From Procambarus clarkii (taxonomy: Eukaryota; Arthropoda; Malacostraca; Decapoda; Cambaridae): 64,000 nucleotides of DNA. The DNA lies in contig NC_091175.1 of the NCBI RefSeq assembly GCF_040958095.1, forward strand, positions 17,152,975 to 17,216,974, given 5' to 3'. Each line of letters opens with the position of its first letter. Position 1 is the first letter of the stretch. A program made the position numbers and the translations under genes. A model generated the notes under the pieces. It saw only the letters and a list, made by a program, of their open reading frames with translations, searched no databases and was not told the origin of the DNA. Below are positions 1 through 12,477 of this stretch, one piece after another.

Positions 1-330
1 AAACAAAATATCCTATAATGTATTAAATGTATTACATTAAAGATCAGATAATGCATTAAATGTATTAAATATACTATAATGAATTAAATGTATTAAATAT
101 ACTATAATGAATTAAATGTATTAAATTAAAGATCATATAATGTATTAAATGTATTAAATTAAATATCCTATAATGTATTAAATGCATTAAATTAAATATC
201 CTATAATGTATTAAATGTATTAAATTAAATATCCTATGTATTAAATTAAATATACTATAATGTATTAAATATCCTATAATATATTAAATATCCTATAATG
301 TATTAAATGTATTAAATTAAATGTTGTATA
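1..330. repeat. AT-rich 33-bp minisatellite
   Basis: Degenerate tandem units of about 33 bp built from TATTAAATGTATTAAAT and TATCCTATAATG blocks, with some shortened units. The array runs off the left edge of the window. No coding potential. Confidence 0.8.
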
Positions 331-570
331 ATGTGTTTATATACCATCAAATTCGAAGCATATTTGCACGTAAATAAATTATCTTTATATATACGCATAC
401 AATATTAATTTGAAATTAATATTGCAAATTAATGCAAATTAATTTGCCTTAATTTGAACGATTGATTTGTTTCAAGCGTAGGTTAGACCTGTGAAAGAGC
501 TTGAGGTGGTGGATATAAATAGACGTCTGCCATCATACGGGTCAAATACAACAAAGTCTGCAGTTTCCTT

Positions 571-702
571 CAACCATATGTTCTAATGTTCTAATTCTAA
601 ATTCAACCATATGTTCTAATGTTCTAATTCTAAATTCAACCATATGTTCTAATGTTCTAATTCTAAATTCAACCATATGTTCTAATGTTCTAATTCTAAA
701 TT
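571..702. repeat. 33-bp tandem repeat, 4 copies
   Basis: Four near-perfect units start at 571, 604, 637 and 670, each beginning CAACCATATGTTCTAATG. The near identity of the copies implies recent expansion. Confidence 0.95.
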
Positions 703-972
703 TGCAAACGCGACGAACAAAACAGCATTTAATTGTTGAGGTTAATTGATTAGATTAGATCTTTCTCTTGGTCAGTGAGGCTGTGAGTCGAGCTGCATTG
801 GCGGGTAATCCTTTAAATCACAACATATCGTCAGCCAGATGCCTTAAGCTGTTAGGTGTATTTATACACCGGGGTTGCCTTGAGTATTTTTAGGGTGGAG
901 TTGTGTGTATTGGTGTATTGCTCCCCTTCACAGATATACACTGTTGTGTATATCTGTGTCTGACTCACTCAC

Positions 973-973
<1 letters not shown>

Positions 974-1012
<39 letters not shown>

Positions 1013-1017
1013 TCTCT
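974..1017. repeat. (CT)n microsatellite
   Basis: Uninterrupted CT dinucleotides with a few C interruptions at the right end. About 40 bases downstream lies a short sequence (GTGAAACTGCAAGCAAGAGC, about 1061-1080) that recurs near 45568-45588, also beside CT-rich DNA, so it is probably part of a dispersed repeat. Confidence 0.9.
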
Positions 1018-2227
1018 TAACTATGGCTTGGATTCACCAGGATTCTCTTTGAAATTCCTGGTGAAACTGCAAGCAAGAGCTGTTATCATTCAAAAGCTCA
1101 TCTCAAGCCTGCCCCTTTAGACTCATTCATATATAGAGATTATTATTGTATAACTAGACATAAACTAATGCTATGGTGCCAAGCAACTATCATGTAAGGA
1201 ACAGGGGTGAGTCATGAGTCAACTGTGTGCCAGAGCCTGCATATGGTCAGTTGACCTGATTTCATGTGTGAAATCAGGCATCTCTCTATGCCTGATGCCC
1301 ATGCCACTATGCACTATACTCTGATATGTATATATACACTGATCAGTACACTGATGTGTATACACACGTGGAAAATTTCCACCATAGCAATATTATAATC
1401 TAAGAAATGTATTATTTCTATATCACACAATCAGAATCCTACATCTGTATCGAATCATACAGCTACTGAATCATACATCAGAATCATTAGAATCATACAT
1501 CTAGATCCTACATCCATGACAACACCACAATGGTCATGCCTGCTATTAGGCCAAGGGATGGCCTACGTGACTTTGTTCATGGACCTTCAAGGATCAAGAA
1601 GCTTCGACAAGAAGTTGGCTTAATTGAAATACAATTGGAACATGATTTGAATTCCGGGTCATGTAATTACAAATCTGTAATATAGAATCAATCAGTACCA
1701 TAAGTACTACCAATAATCACAAAATCCAATACGTACTTATCTTACAATCACACTATCACAAATTAATCGTCTAGACGAGAAATAATTAATCAATTTTTAT
1801 TGTAGGCTACCCTCACTGAGAGAGAGGTAGCCGCCGAGCAACTGCTTTAAGCCTCAGATTTTTTTGTTTACGTACACAGTGAACACGTGCGACGGCCCTG
1901 TATCAAGACTAGTACCGCACAAACTAATTATAAATCACTAAAATAGCTCCCATGAGATACTCAGGATAAACCAGAACAAAATACAGATACATTTATCACA
2001 ATACGAGTGTAGAGATAGCTCACCACGTGTGGTCGCTTACCATCTCTACAGAATCTCAATCCTGGCAAACGCTACTGTGTGAACTGATCCTACAGCAAAG
2101 CTGCAATCTTATCATCAAAATACTGTGCCTTTCCCGCCAAACACACGACAGAACTACAACATTGCTACAATGTTTGAACAAGGTTTAACACCATCTAACA
2201 ATTGTAACCACCAATATAGCCTGTTGT
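1018..2227. other. No gene recognised; AT-rich spacer
   Basis: Only short spurious frames are present. A short motif around 1340-1370 (CAGTACACTGATGTGTATA) recurs near 5322-5345, which suggests an old dispersed repeat. Confidence 0.6.
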
Positions 2228-2365
2228 AACAACGTTCTAAAACGTTATAAAAAATGTTCTAAAACGTTATAAAAAAACGTTCTAAAACGTTATAAAAAAC
2301 GTTCTAAAACGTTATAAAAAAAACGTTCTAAAACGTTATAAAAACGTTCTAAAACGTTATTTAGA
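2228..2365. repeat. AACGTTCTAAAACGTTATAAAA tandem repeat
   Basis: Six or so units of 22-27 bp that differ mainly in the length of the A-run after TTATA. Each unit contains the palindrome AACGTT twice, so the array could form small hairpins. Confidence 0.9.
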
Positions 2366-3629
2366 CGTTTTAGAAGTCTAAATAAGTTATTTAGACGTAT
2401 TAGATATATCTATCTAATACGTTATAAAAACGTTTTAACAAGATATAACAACTTTATTTCAACATTATCACATCTTTATTACAAGTTGTAACAAGGGAAT
2501 TATAAGGACCGATACATTGTGTGTTTGCAGGGAATTATCTCATCAAGAGAGATATAGTGTGGCAACTGTCAGATGGGCATTGGTTCTCAATTTTGGATTA
2601 GTTATTATGTGTTTGTGGAGTGTAAATTGGCCCATTGCATGATTATGAAATAAATATGTCCATCTAAAATTATTAATCGTTATATCATGGGGAAAATCCT
2701 CCGCGATAAAGTAAGCATCTATTTTAATCTTTACAATCTAATATGAATATATGTACTGTATATAAATTAATCGGTATAAATTATCAATTGTTATCATCAA
2801 GTAATCATGTTTGCTTGCATATAAATCATATAAATCTTGCTTGAATCATATAACTAGTTGTTATATTTACAAAGTATAATCTCAGTTATTGCCTATGCAG
2901 TTTGAGAGCTAGGCTAGGCTGATCAATTGATGTTAGAACAGAATCAGTATTTACAGCCATTGTCCTGTGTTTTATCATATAATAATTGTATGAAATGCAA
3001 TGCTATATGTGTATAAATACCAACATGTTCGTTGTGTTTCTTCAATCAATAATCTTGTTTACCCTTAAGAAATGTACTTGAGATATACAGCCCATAGTCC
3101 TTCCTAAACCAAGAGGGTTGGCTGGACTATTTGTACAGCTAAGGATTTTTATCATTTTAATTAACAACCTTATTTTAAAGTAGCAGTTTAATTTAATTTC
3201 CTCATATATCTATCCCTGGTATTTATCCCACATTTATGGTCCTTTCTTTACCGAATATTTCAATGCTAAAATACATAAGAAACTTCTTTATTTTTCATTG
3301 GAATAATTTATACACATATATAGCCTAACCCAGCCTAACCAGCCAATAACATATCTAAGTGAACAAATTGTCCACAGTGACTTAAGACCACCACAATCCC
3401 TTATCTTGTGAGGCATTCATAGCATACTAGTGAGTGTTCTACGTTAAAAACCACGGTAATTAATTTTATCAATATCATTCGACACAACTGCATCTTATTC
3501 ATTTACAGTATACCATTATTTCTCATAGTGGGGTAGCATTATAATTTAATATTAATAATTCTCTGTGTCGGGGGACAGGAAGCCTGAGTGTATTCATACA
3601 CATTTGGCTTTTATCGAGATATGGGCCGA
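2366..3629. other. No gene recognised; AT-rich spacer
   Basis: AT-rich DNA with frequent stops in all frames. I see no splice-flanked conserved exon, RNA gene or transposon end here. Confidence 0.55.
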
Positions 3630-3765
3630 ATTACTGACCATACCCAGGATGCAACCTCACAACAAGCTGACTAACTCCTGAGTACCTACTCACTGCTAGG
3701 TGAACAGTGGCATTAGGTGAAAGGAAATGTGCCCAACTATTTCTGTCCTATATTATATAAACACA
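3630..3765 (-). mobile_element. SINE body fragment (tRNA-derived family)
   Basis: Read on the minus strand, the segment carries the body motif of the SINEs at 35440-36045: a TTCACC-rich block, CTGTTCACCTAGCAGT, then a GGTAC..GGAGTTAGTCAGCT block. The tRNA-like head is not recognisable. Old, diverged copy. Confidence 0.6.
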
Positions 3766-5106
3766 TTCAAGTGTACAATCCTGCATTACCGCTATTCAAC
3801 TATTTTCAGAGCTGCTCAATACTAATAAACCCTTTAAAACGGCATTTTAGTGGCTTTGCAAGAATGTAAAAATATCACTAATGTAATCCCATTGTACCTT
3901 CTTGTAAATAAAATATTATTACTATTATAAAAAAGTGCTTCATGCAGTATCATACAGTAAGAGCATTTTATTACCTTATATCTATAATCTAGTGAAGCAA
4001 ACCTTATTTTCAGGTGGAAACCAGTAGGGCAATTTACAGGATCTGACCAAACCCTAACTAGGGGCAATATTTCAATCAATAATAGTGCCAAAAAGTGTCA
4101 TTTACTATTTTTAAACAATTATTACCTTTTACGGCTCGATCGATGTGCATACGGGGTCGAATTATAAACAAATTGTTACAATTTTGATAATTGTAAAGCC
4201 TGCTACACCAGATTCCAAGATGGAAAGGAAGGACGATCTTTGGAATCATTACCTAAGTAGACAGGATAAATCAATTATCAAAATAAACATACATTTAAAC
4301 TTAATTATCTAAAAAAAATTATCTAGAAAATGTCAAAATAACTAACAGTCCTCCAATTGTTGCAGAAACAGGAAACAAAAGGACACTTACAAGTTCACTA
4401 CAAACAGTGGATACTAATCAACAAACTTGAGGGCTTACAGGCCACTTAAATCAGTTGATTGACAAATGTTATCACTTGGCTAAACAGCACATCACCCATC
4501 TTAATCCATAATCTTAATGGCATTGACAATCTCAGTAAAAATATTTATTATTCATCTAAGACAACAATCTTAATCCTTGAATATAAACTAGAATATAATC
4601 TTGATAAACTAATCTATTGCATTCACTGGTGTGAAAGCTGACACAGATAAATTTTGAAGGTAAATCATGTGTCTCACAGAGACTTAATAGAAAAAGGCTA
4701 GAGCCGATAAATCAAAGCAAAATGCTTAATCCCAAGATAAATAATGTAAATACTCATGATTACAATAACAATTCATTCTTAAAGAAAGTCCTTAAAGGAC
4801 TACAAGAATTACATACTTGTAACAAAATCAAATAACAAGATAAATCTACTAAGTATGAATCCTCAAGAACAAGATTGTCCAAACAAATTTTCAGAAATCA
4901 AGACAACAAAACTCGTCTTCTGCAAAGTGGAAACAGAGTAATGTTGGCTCATATACTGTATTACCCACATGTAAGAAAAACTGTAGGTAGGAAACTATAT
5001 ATATATTTAATACACACAGAAATCACAATAGCGTGATACATCAAATGAAAAAAAACAGTTTGTGTCTCGGAGAGGCTACAGGATCCGTATGAGGCATTAA
5101 CAATCC
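3766..5106. other. No gene recognised; AT-rich spacer
   Basis: Short open frames here (for example 3834-4091 minus and 4459-4641 plus) have no family resemblance and no codon bias that I can see. Treated as non-coding. Confidence 0.55.
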
Positions 5107-5211
5107 CGGTTGCAATTCTTTTACCATATCATAGCGCAATCGACTAAAGTGCGTCTAGGATCATCCCGGACATAAGTTCGAACCCTCATCACGCCCCATG
5201 TGGATTTGTTC
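5107..5211 (+). mobile_element. tRNA-derived SINE, copy 1
   Basis: The sequence has an A-box-like stretch (AGCGCAATCGACTAAAGTG) and a B box (AGTTCGAACCC), the internal RNA polymerase III promoter of tRNA-derived SINEs. It matches the copy at 6117-6256 over about 85 bases (TTGCAATTC, CGACTAA, GCGTCT, GGATCATCC, TTCGAACC, TGGATTTGTTCAT). It runs straight into a long (AT)n tract. Confidence 0.75.

Positions 5212-5302
<91 letters not shown>
5212..5302. repeat. (AT)n microsatellite, SINE tail
   Basis: About 45 uninterrupted AT dinucleotides directly after the SINE at 5107-5211. Confidence 0.95.
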
Positions 5303-5306
<4 letters not shown>

Positions 5307-5539
5307 CCCACAACACTGACCAGTACACTGATGTGTATATACACTATACACTAATTTATATATACACTGACCAGTACACCAGACGTTATACGATCATGAA
5401 TTCAGAAGATGGTATATATGGCACATACAGGCCTATTAGGAACGCTTAGAATTACAATTTTGGTTCTCGAGAGATTAGTTGTGTTGCTTGATAAGGCAAA
5501 AGAGTTGTATTTCTTACGGAGTAGCAAATCATGCGAACA

Positions 5540-5890
5540 CGAGTTGTACCATAAGCTACGGGAAGACAAAGCTCTCAGCTTGCTGAACGAGTCAGAAGTT
5601 GTCTAGTCCTGTTCCCTCCTGTGTGTATAACCAGTAGGGTAAGGCTCTACTAGATGTACACACTAGAAGAGCTTTGCTAGTGTGTATATCTTTCCCTTCC
5701 TATGTGCTATGGGAAGGGAGGTTAGCTCTCAACCTGCTAACAGCATTCAAAAGTGTCTACTCCTGTACCCACCTGCGTACAAAGCAAGTAGGGTAAGACT
5801 TACCATGAGCTATGGGAAGGGAAAGCTCTCAGCCTTAAACAGGAGTCTGCAGTTGTCTGCTCCCGTACCCCACCTGAGTAAACAGAAAAA
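5540..5890. repeat. Degenerate tandem duplication, about three units
   Basis: Three diverged units begin near 5557, 5708 and 5809 with CTAYGGGAAGR followed by AGCTCTCA, and each continues to a CTCCTGTWCCC and, in the first two, an AGTAGGGTAAG block. Unit length varies from about 100 to 150 bp. Stop codons interrupt all long frames. Origin unknown. Confidence 0.6.
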
Positions 5891-6116
5891 TAATGGGATG
5901 GTCACCTACCTATTACATACTGATGACCAACTTCAGTAATTGGCAGTGTCTCCTCTCAGTTCGTCAAGCCTCAAAAACCTGTAATCAGATATTTTTGTTA
6001 AAGAGTTATCTGCTATTATCATACACACGCCACGATAAAGTTTCTGATACTAAGCTTCACATTGTATAAAAAACATACGAATTAAGTTCCTCAATCTAGA
6101 TCTAAGTAGCACTCCA

Positions 6117-6254
6117 GGTTGCAATTCTTTTTACCATGTCATGGCACAGTCGACTAAGGCGCGTCTGGGATCATCCCCGACGTAGGTTCGAACCTTCATC
6201 ACGGCCTTTATGGATTTGTTCATTTGATATATCACGCTATTATGATTTTTTGTG

Positions 6255-6256
<2 letters not shown>
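6117..6256 (+). mobile_element. tRNA-derived SINE, copy 2
   Basis: Better preserved copy of the family at 5107-5211. The A-box region is TGGCACAGTCGACTAAGGCG and the B box is GGTTCGAACC (about 6186-6195), followed by a short body and then (AT)n. As in copy 1, no other tail is visible. Confidence 0.8.

Positions 6257-6345
<89 letters not shown>
6257..6345. repeat. (AT)n microsatellite, SINE tail
   Basis: About 44 AT dinucleotides directly following the SINE at 6117-6256. Confidence 0.95.
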
Positions 6346-6348
<3 letters not shown>

Positions 6349-6424
6349 CAGGTTTGTATCAATGTAACCTGCCCCAAAAGGTCGAACTACTGAACCCTCC
6401 CCCCTCCCAGAATTCAAGGCGACA

Positions 6425-6550
6425 ACAGAGCTGCCAAACTCCTGGACACTAATTTACTGCTGGTGAACAAATGCATTGGGTGAAAGTAGACGTTTCCGAC
6501 CATTTCTGTCTCGCCGGGGAATCGAACCCAGGATTGCCGACTGCGTTTTT
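6425..6550 (-). mobile_element. SINE fragment with tRNA B box, minus strand
   Basis: On the minus strand the order is a B box and T-arm (GGGTTCGATTCCCCGG), GACAGAAATGG, a TTCACC block and CTGTTCACC..CAGTAAAT, the same order as in the 35.8-kb SINE. The 5' half of the tRNA head is missing. Confidence 0.65.
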
Positions 6551-6978
6551 GAAGGATATATACCTTCAAAATATATGCCGATCAAAACAATATCCCTCCC
6601 CTAAAACAATATCTCTCCTTCGCTGATGACTAGACAACAAATCGCCCCACTTACTTTCTTAAGGTCCTCTTGGTAGGTCCACACACTATACAGCGATCAC
6701 TCTTGTTCGTAGACTACCAGCTAGGAGACAACTAACACTCGAAACTACTTGCTGGGAGACTACTAACGCTTGGGACTACTAGCAGGAGACTACTAGTGCT
6801 GGAGGGACAGCCCTCCGCGTCATGTGGGCGAGTTTGTTGTGGGTTTGTAACAGTAACCGCCCCGCCGCACACCCGTCTGGACCCGGACGTTTTTAAGGAG
6901 GAAACTATTTCCAAGCTGCAATTTTATACACTGTAAATTGTTTTTACTATATTAAATGAAAATAAATGGTTAATTATA

Positions 6979-7011
<33 letters not shown>

Positions 7012-7918
7012 AATATAGATATAGAAATATATTGTTTCGTAACGTCTACTAAAAGACCTGTTCCCTTCATATTTATCTTTGCTGGGTATCGCCTGCTTCG
7101 GCATCACTATTTAACTTACCTGTCGTTGTGTTCCACATGGTGCCAGTGTGCCAACAAGGCGGCAGTGCCTCTGGGCAACCTCCCAAGGTGCCAATACTGC
7201 TCTCGGTCAGCCTCCCTCTGCCGCCCTTCTAGCACGGAGGTCATTTCACGCGCCAATGGAAATTAGGAACTAGAAACCCGGTCATATTTATTCTAATTTA
7301 ATGATGGACATACGTTGATGACATACATATGTTGATTATATATGCATTTATGACGTATATATACATATATATTGAACATATATAACATGTATAGTGATGA
7401 ACGTCAGAAAATAATGCAGTATGCTGCCCAAAGCCTATTGAGCTATACGCAAAATAAATATTTTTATCCTCGCAATTTTTATTGTATATTTCATTTAGAA
7501 TAAGTACATCTAAAATAATAAATATTTTATTTGAACTATAAAATAAACAATTGGCTGGGAAAATTTCTTTAGATTCATAGATTTAATATTTTTGTTTTGT
7601 TTTATTATTAATAAGCTTAGATAGACAGCAGTGTGGTGCTGTCACCATGTTATAAAAGAGGGATTATGGAGTATAAATCTTTTGTTATATGATTATCTAA
7701 TATTCCCCATCTCTCTGCATGCTTATTCATTCAGGCTACGTGAATGAATTCACGTAGTGACCAATACAAGATGTGAATCTAATTTGCTAGCACATGTAGG
7801 TAGTTCACGAGAAAATCTTCCCAAATTCGTGAGTAGATGAAATGAAACGAACAATCTAGACATTGTAGAGCCAACTCATAATTGTTATGCGTTTATCTAT
7901 TTACACAACTCACCCGAA
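6551..7918. other. No gene recognised; short AT repeat at 6975-7012
   Basis: Contains an imperfect (AT)n tract near 6975-7012 and a moderately GC-rich stretch near 7080-7260. I see no conserved coding exon or transposon terminus. Confidence 0.5.
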
Positions 7919-7931
7919 CACACACACACAG

Positions 7932-9984
7932 AAAACATGGTTGGCACAGAAAAACCCATGGTTCAACCAGGAATGCAAGGTAGCGAAGGAAATGAGTAAA
8001 AGAACATGGAGAAACTACAGAAATAACAGAACACCAGAGAGCAGGGAGAGATACTAGAGGGCCAGAAATGAGTACCTCAGAGTGAGGAGGGAAGCAGAGA
8101 GACAGTTTGAAAATGACAATCGCGAGTAAAGCCAAGATCCAACCAAAGCTGCTCCACAGCCACATCAGGAGGAAAACAGCAGTGAAGGAACAAGTGATGA
8201 AACTGAGAAAAGGGGAGAACAGATACACAGAGAATGACAAGGAGGTGTGTGAAGAACTCAACAAGAGATTCCAGGAGGTCTTCACAAAAGAACAAGGAGA
8301 AGCCCCTGCACTAAATGACGAGGAGGCAAACCAAGCAACCTTGGAGGAATTTGACCTTACCAGTGATGAGGTCAAAAGGTGTCTGCTGGAGCTGGATGTG
8401 ACAAAGGCTGTTGAGCCTGACAGAATCTCACCATGGATACTAAAGGAAGGTACAGAAGCACTAAGTGTGCCACTCTCTATGGTGTATAACAGGTCACTGG
8501 AAACAGGAGACTTACCAGAAAGTTGGAAGACAGCTAACGTAGCCTCAATATACAAGAAGGGTGACAGGCAAAAGGCACTGAACTACAGGCCAGTCTCCCT
8601 AACTTGTATACCATGCAAGGTGATGGAGAAGATCGTGAGGAAAAGGCTCGTAGAACATCTGGAGGGAAATAACTTTGTAACGCACCACCAACATGGGTTC
8701 AGAAATGGTAAATCGTGCCTCACAGGTTTAATAGAATTCTATTACCAGGCAACAAAAATTAGGCAGGAAAGAGAAGGGTGGGCCGATTGCATTTTCCTGG
8801 ACAGCCAAAAAGCCTTTGACACAGTACCCCATAAAAGGCTGTTAAAAAAGTTGGAGCATCAGGCAAGAGTAAAAGGGAAGGTGCTCCAGTGGATAAGGGA
8901 GTACTTATGCAACAGGAAACAGCGAGTAACGGTGAGGGGGGGAGACATCAGAGTGGCGAGATGTCACCAGCGGAGTCCCACAGGGCTCAGTACTTGGACC
9001 CATCCTGTTTCTAATATATGTAAACGATCTTCCGGAGGGTATAGACTCGTTCCTCTCAATGTTTGCTGATGATGCAAAAATTATGAGAAGAATCAAGACG
9101 GATGAAGATAGACAGAGACTACAGGATGACCTGGACAAACTGGAGGAATGGTCTAGAAAATGGCTGCTAAAGTTCATCTCAGGAAAAGTGTAAGGTATTG
9201 AAATTAGGCGAAGGGAGCAGGAGGCTGAACACAAGGTATCATCTGGGAGGGGAAATCCTGCAAGAGTCAAATAGAGAGAAGGATCTGGGGGTTGATATCA
9301 CACCGAACCTGTCCCCAGAGGCCCACATCAAAAGAATATCATCAGCGGCATATGCTAGACTGGCCAACATAAGAACTGCCTTTAGAAACTTGTGTAAGGA
9401 ATCGTTCAGAGCCCTGTATACCACTTATGTAAGACCAATCCTGGAGTATGCAGCTCCAGCCTGGAGTCCATACCTAATTAAACACAAGACGAAGTTAGAG
9501 AAGATTCAGAGGTATGCCACCAGACTGGTCCCGGAACTGAGAGGAATGAGTTACGAGGAAAGACTAAAGGAGCTGAACCTCACATCCCTGGAAAACTAGA
9601 AGGGTAAGGGGAGACATGATAACCACCTACAAAATTCTCAGAGGAATTGACAGGGTGGACAAAGACAAACTCTTCAGCACGGGTGGGACACGAACAAGGG
9701 GACACAGGTGGAAACTTAGTACCCAGATGAGCCACAGAGACGTTAGAAAGAATTTTTTCAGTGTCAGAGTAGTTAACATATAGAATGCATTAAGTAGTGT
9801 TGTGGTGGAGGCTGACTCCATACAGAGTTTCAAATGTAGATATGATAGAGCCCAGTAGGCTCAGGAACCTGTACACCAGTTGATTGACAGTTGAGAGGCG
9901 GGACCAAATAGCCAAAGCTCAACCCCCGCAAGCACAATTAGGTGAATTAGGTGAGTACACACACACATACACACAACTAGGCGA

Positions 9985-9987
<3 letters not shown>
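7932..9987 (+). mobile_element. CR1/L2-like LINE, 5'-truncated and decayed (copy E)
   Basis: A non-LTR retrotransposon that begins in the linker between endonuclease and reverse transcriptase (NPWFNQECK motif) and reaches its 3' end. The 3' untranslated part carries CAACCCCCGCAAGCACAATTAGGTGA and ends in GGTGAGTACACAC before an (AC)n tract. The 5' edge abuts a short (CA)n (7919-7931), so both ends touch AC repeats. The endonuclease domain is absent. Its 3' part closely resembles the minus-strand copies at 14083-16322. Confidence 0.9.
7938..9858 (+). pseudogene. LINE ORF2 (reverse transcriptase) pseudogene
   Basis: Recognisable reverse transcriptase blocks include NYRPVSLT, HQHGFRNGKSCLTGL, FLDSQKAFDTVPHKRL and FADDAK, typical of the CR1/L2 part of the Jockey superfamily. 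The C-terminal part holds the VRPILEYAAPAWSPY and TRLVPELRGM blocks conserved in the other copies here. Damage seen: an in-frame TAG at 8055-8057, a one-base insertion near 8112-8114, an extra G in the run at 8936-8942, an indel near 9180-9192, a further indel near 9592-9597 and a TAG at 9781-9783. It cannot make a functional protein. The plus-strand frame at 8107-9069 is only its longest intact piece. Confidence 0.9.

Positions 9988-10079
<92 letters not shown>
9988..10079. repeat. (AC)n microsatellite, LINE 3' tail
   Basis: Long AC tract continuous with the LINE 3' end, after a short interrupted section (ACAACTAGGCGAATAC). Confidence 0.95.
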
Positions 10080-10081
<2 letters not shown>

Positions 10082-10433
10082 GCATTCCTTCAAAGCATCT
10101 CCGAATTTTCGCAGCACAGATCCAATACATAGAAGAGGTAATTAAAAAGCTTATTTCTGAGTCCTGACACAGCGGGCGTTGTCGTAAACTGGGGGTCGGA
10201 CAGCCTAGTGTCGAGAAACGGTCGCTGGGAATTTCGTGCGCTACTCTCGTATTTTGTTTTTTGTATACTTGGGTTGCTGTCGCCGTTCGCTGCTAGCTCT
10301 ACTCATCTACTTGTGTGTACAGGGTTGAACAACAGCTCGTAGCCCCTTTGTGTTCCATCTGTTGTTCTGTTAATACAATGACTGTTATTTGCCTGCTAAT
10401 TATACGACGGAGATCTTCCTGACTTCTCTAGGT
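10080..10433. other. No gene recognised
   Basis: Unique-looking sequence of mixed composition between the LINE tail and the 43-bp array. Nothing conserved was recognised. Confidence 0.5.
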
Positions 10434-11516
10434 TCATCTGTGTCTCCAGCTTCCACCTGTGTCCTCTGGTACCCCCTCATCTGTGTCTCCAGCTTCCACC
10501 TGTGTCCTCTGGTACCCCCTCATCTGTGTCTCCAGCTTCCACCTGTGTCCTCTGGTACCCCCTCATCTGTGTCTCCAGCTTCCACCTGTGTCCTCTGGTA
10601 CCCCCTCATCTGTGTCTCCAGCTTCCACCTGTGTCCTCTGGTACCCCCTCATCTGTGTCTCCAGCTTCCACCTGTGTCCTCTGGTACCCCCTCATCTGTG
10701 TCTCCAGCTTCCACCTGTGTCCTCTGGTACCCCCTCATCTGTGTCTCCAGCTTCCACCTGTGTCCTCTGGTACCCCCTCATCTGTGTCTCCAGCTTCCAC
10801 CTGTGTCCTCTGGTACCCCCTCATCTGTGTCTCCAGCTTCCACCTGTGTCCTCTGGTACCCCCTCATCTGTGTCTCCAGCTTCCACCTGTGTCCTCTGGT
10901 ACCCCCTCATCTGTGTCTCCAGCTTCCACCTGTGTCCTCTGGTACCCCCTCATCTGTGTCTCCAGCTTCCACCTGTGTCCTCTGGTACCCCCTCATCTGT
11001 GTCTCCAGCTTCCACCTGTGTCCTCTGGTACCCCCTCATCTGTGTCTCCAGCTTCCACCTGTGTCATCTGATACTGACTCATCTGTGTCTCCAGCTTCCA
11101 CCTGTGTCCTCTGGTACCCCCTCATCTGTGTCTCCAGCTTCCACCTGTGTCCTCTGGTACCCCCTCATCTGTGTCTCCAGCTTCCACCTGTGTCCTCTGG
11201 TACCCCCTCATCTGTGTCTCCAGCTTCCACCTGTGTCATCTGATACTGCCTCATCTGTGTCTCCAGCTTCCACCTGTGTCCTCTGGTACCCCCTCATCTG
11301 TGTCTCCAGCTTCCACCTGTGTCCTCTGGTACCCCCTCATCTGTGTCTCCAGCTTCCACCTGTGTCCTCTGGTACCCCCTCATCTGTGTCTCCAGCTTCC
11401 ACCTGTGTCATCTGATACTGCCTCATCTGTGTCTCCAGCTTCCACCTGTGTCTCCAGCTTCCACCTGTGTCCTCTGGTACCCCCTCATCTGTGTCTCCAG
11501 CTTCCATCCTCCTGGA
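10434..11516. repeat. 43-bp minisatellite, about 25 copies
   Basis: Units of 43 bp containing CTGGTACCCCCTCATCTGTG and CCAGCTTCCACCTGTGTCC are almost identical. A variant with CATCTGATACTG(A/C)CTCATC recurs at about 11064, 11237 and 11408. Because 43 is not a multiple of 3 and the unit has no stop in any frame, long overlapping frames appear on the plus strand. These are by-products of the repeat and not genes. Confidence 0.95.
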
Positions 11517-11579
11517 GGTCCAGGGACTATTGTACCTTGAGGGACAGTTTGATATCGAGGGACGTTAGGACCTCAGTGC

Positions 11580-11694
11580 ACCGCTGGACTTCATTGGACC
11601 GCTGGACCTCAAGGTACCGCTGGACCTCAAGGTACCGCTGGACCTCAAGGTACCGCTTGGACCTCAAGGTACCGTTTGGACCTCAAAGCACCGA
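11580..11694. repeat. 18-bp tandem repeat (ACCGCTGGACCTCAAGGT)
   Basis: About six units of 18-19 bp, diverging at both ends. Confidence 0.9.
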
Positions 11695-12477
11695 CACTTT
11701 TCCCGCCACATATTTTTTCCCGCCTCAAAACTTCCCGCCGTTTTCTAAAGTGTGTTTATTGGGGGGGACTTAAGTAAATACACAAACAAGTAAGGTGAAC
11801 AGGGGGGCGTAAAGGTAGCCAGGGAATGGGTGGTGACATGAGTCTATTATTTTTGTGGTTTTTGGTGGATTGTGCGTGATACCTCACTGTTGTGGCTGGC
11901 ATTTTCATCTGGTTTACGGAGTACCTGAAGTTGTTGGGGGGCTGGTTTACAGCCTATTGGTTTGCACTTCCTTCCAGCTAGTTCTGAACTGCTGTGATAA
12001 GGAAAGATCACCTGAGTTTCTATCCCGTATCCGTAAATTTCCTGTAATCAGTTCCAAAATTTCGTCAAAAACCTCCCCCGCCCCGTAGAAGCCTAGTCGA
12101 ATCTTCGTCAGATCTGCATTTATTGAACAGTAACTTCAAAACTATTGCTTCAGGAGTACTATACAGCCTTTAGAGATTAGCCCCTGAACCCTGCTACTGC
12201 CTCACCACCAATCATAGACTGTCATACCAGCATTAAACTACCCATTTCATGGAGTGGCTCAGGAGCGCTAGTGAGTGTGTGACTGCTCCTTACCGAGGTT
12301 GGATGTCAAGTGAGCTCTCAGGCATCGACTAGGCTTGAGGGTTCACTCTGCATCACCGCGCTTATTGGTTGATTTTTGTTTAGCCTGTCAACCAATCACA
12401 GCTCGTCTCAGTGTCACCTCAAAACATTGGTTCGATCACCTGAATGGATGCAATGACGGAAACAAAACTGTCTGTCC
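11695..12477. other. No gene recognised
   Basis: Mixed-composition DNA with short frames only. No transposon end or RNA gene recognised. Confidence 0.5.

Noticed and set aside
7893-8555. 220-codon minus-strand frame
   Set aside because: Antisense of the LINE E coding region; no family resemblance.
10389-11773. Several long overlapping plus-strand frames (208-318 codons) over the 43-bp array
   Set aside because: The unit has no stop in any frame and its length is not a multiple of 3, so all frames are open and repeat the same peptide. No flanking exon or start context supports a protein.
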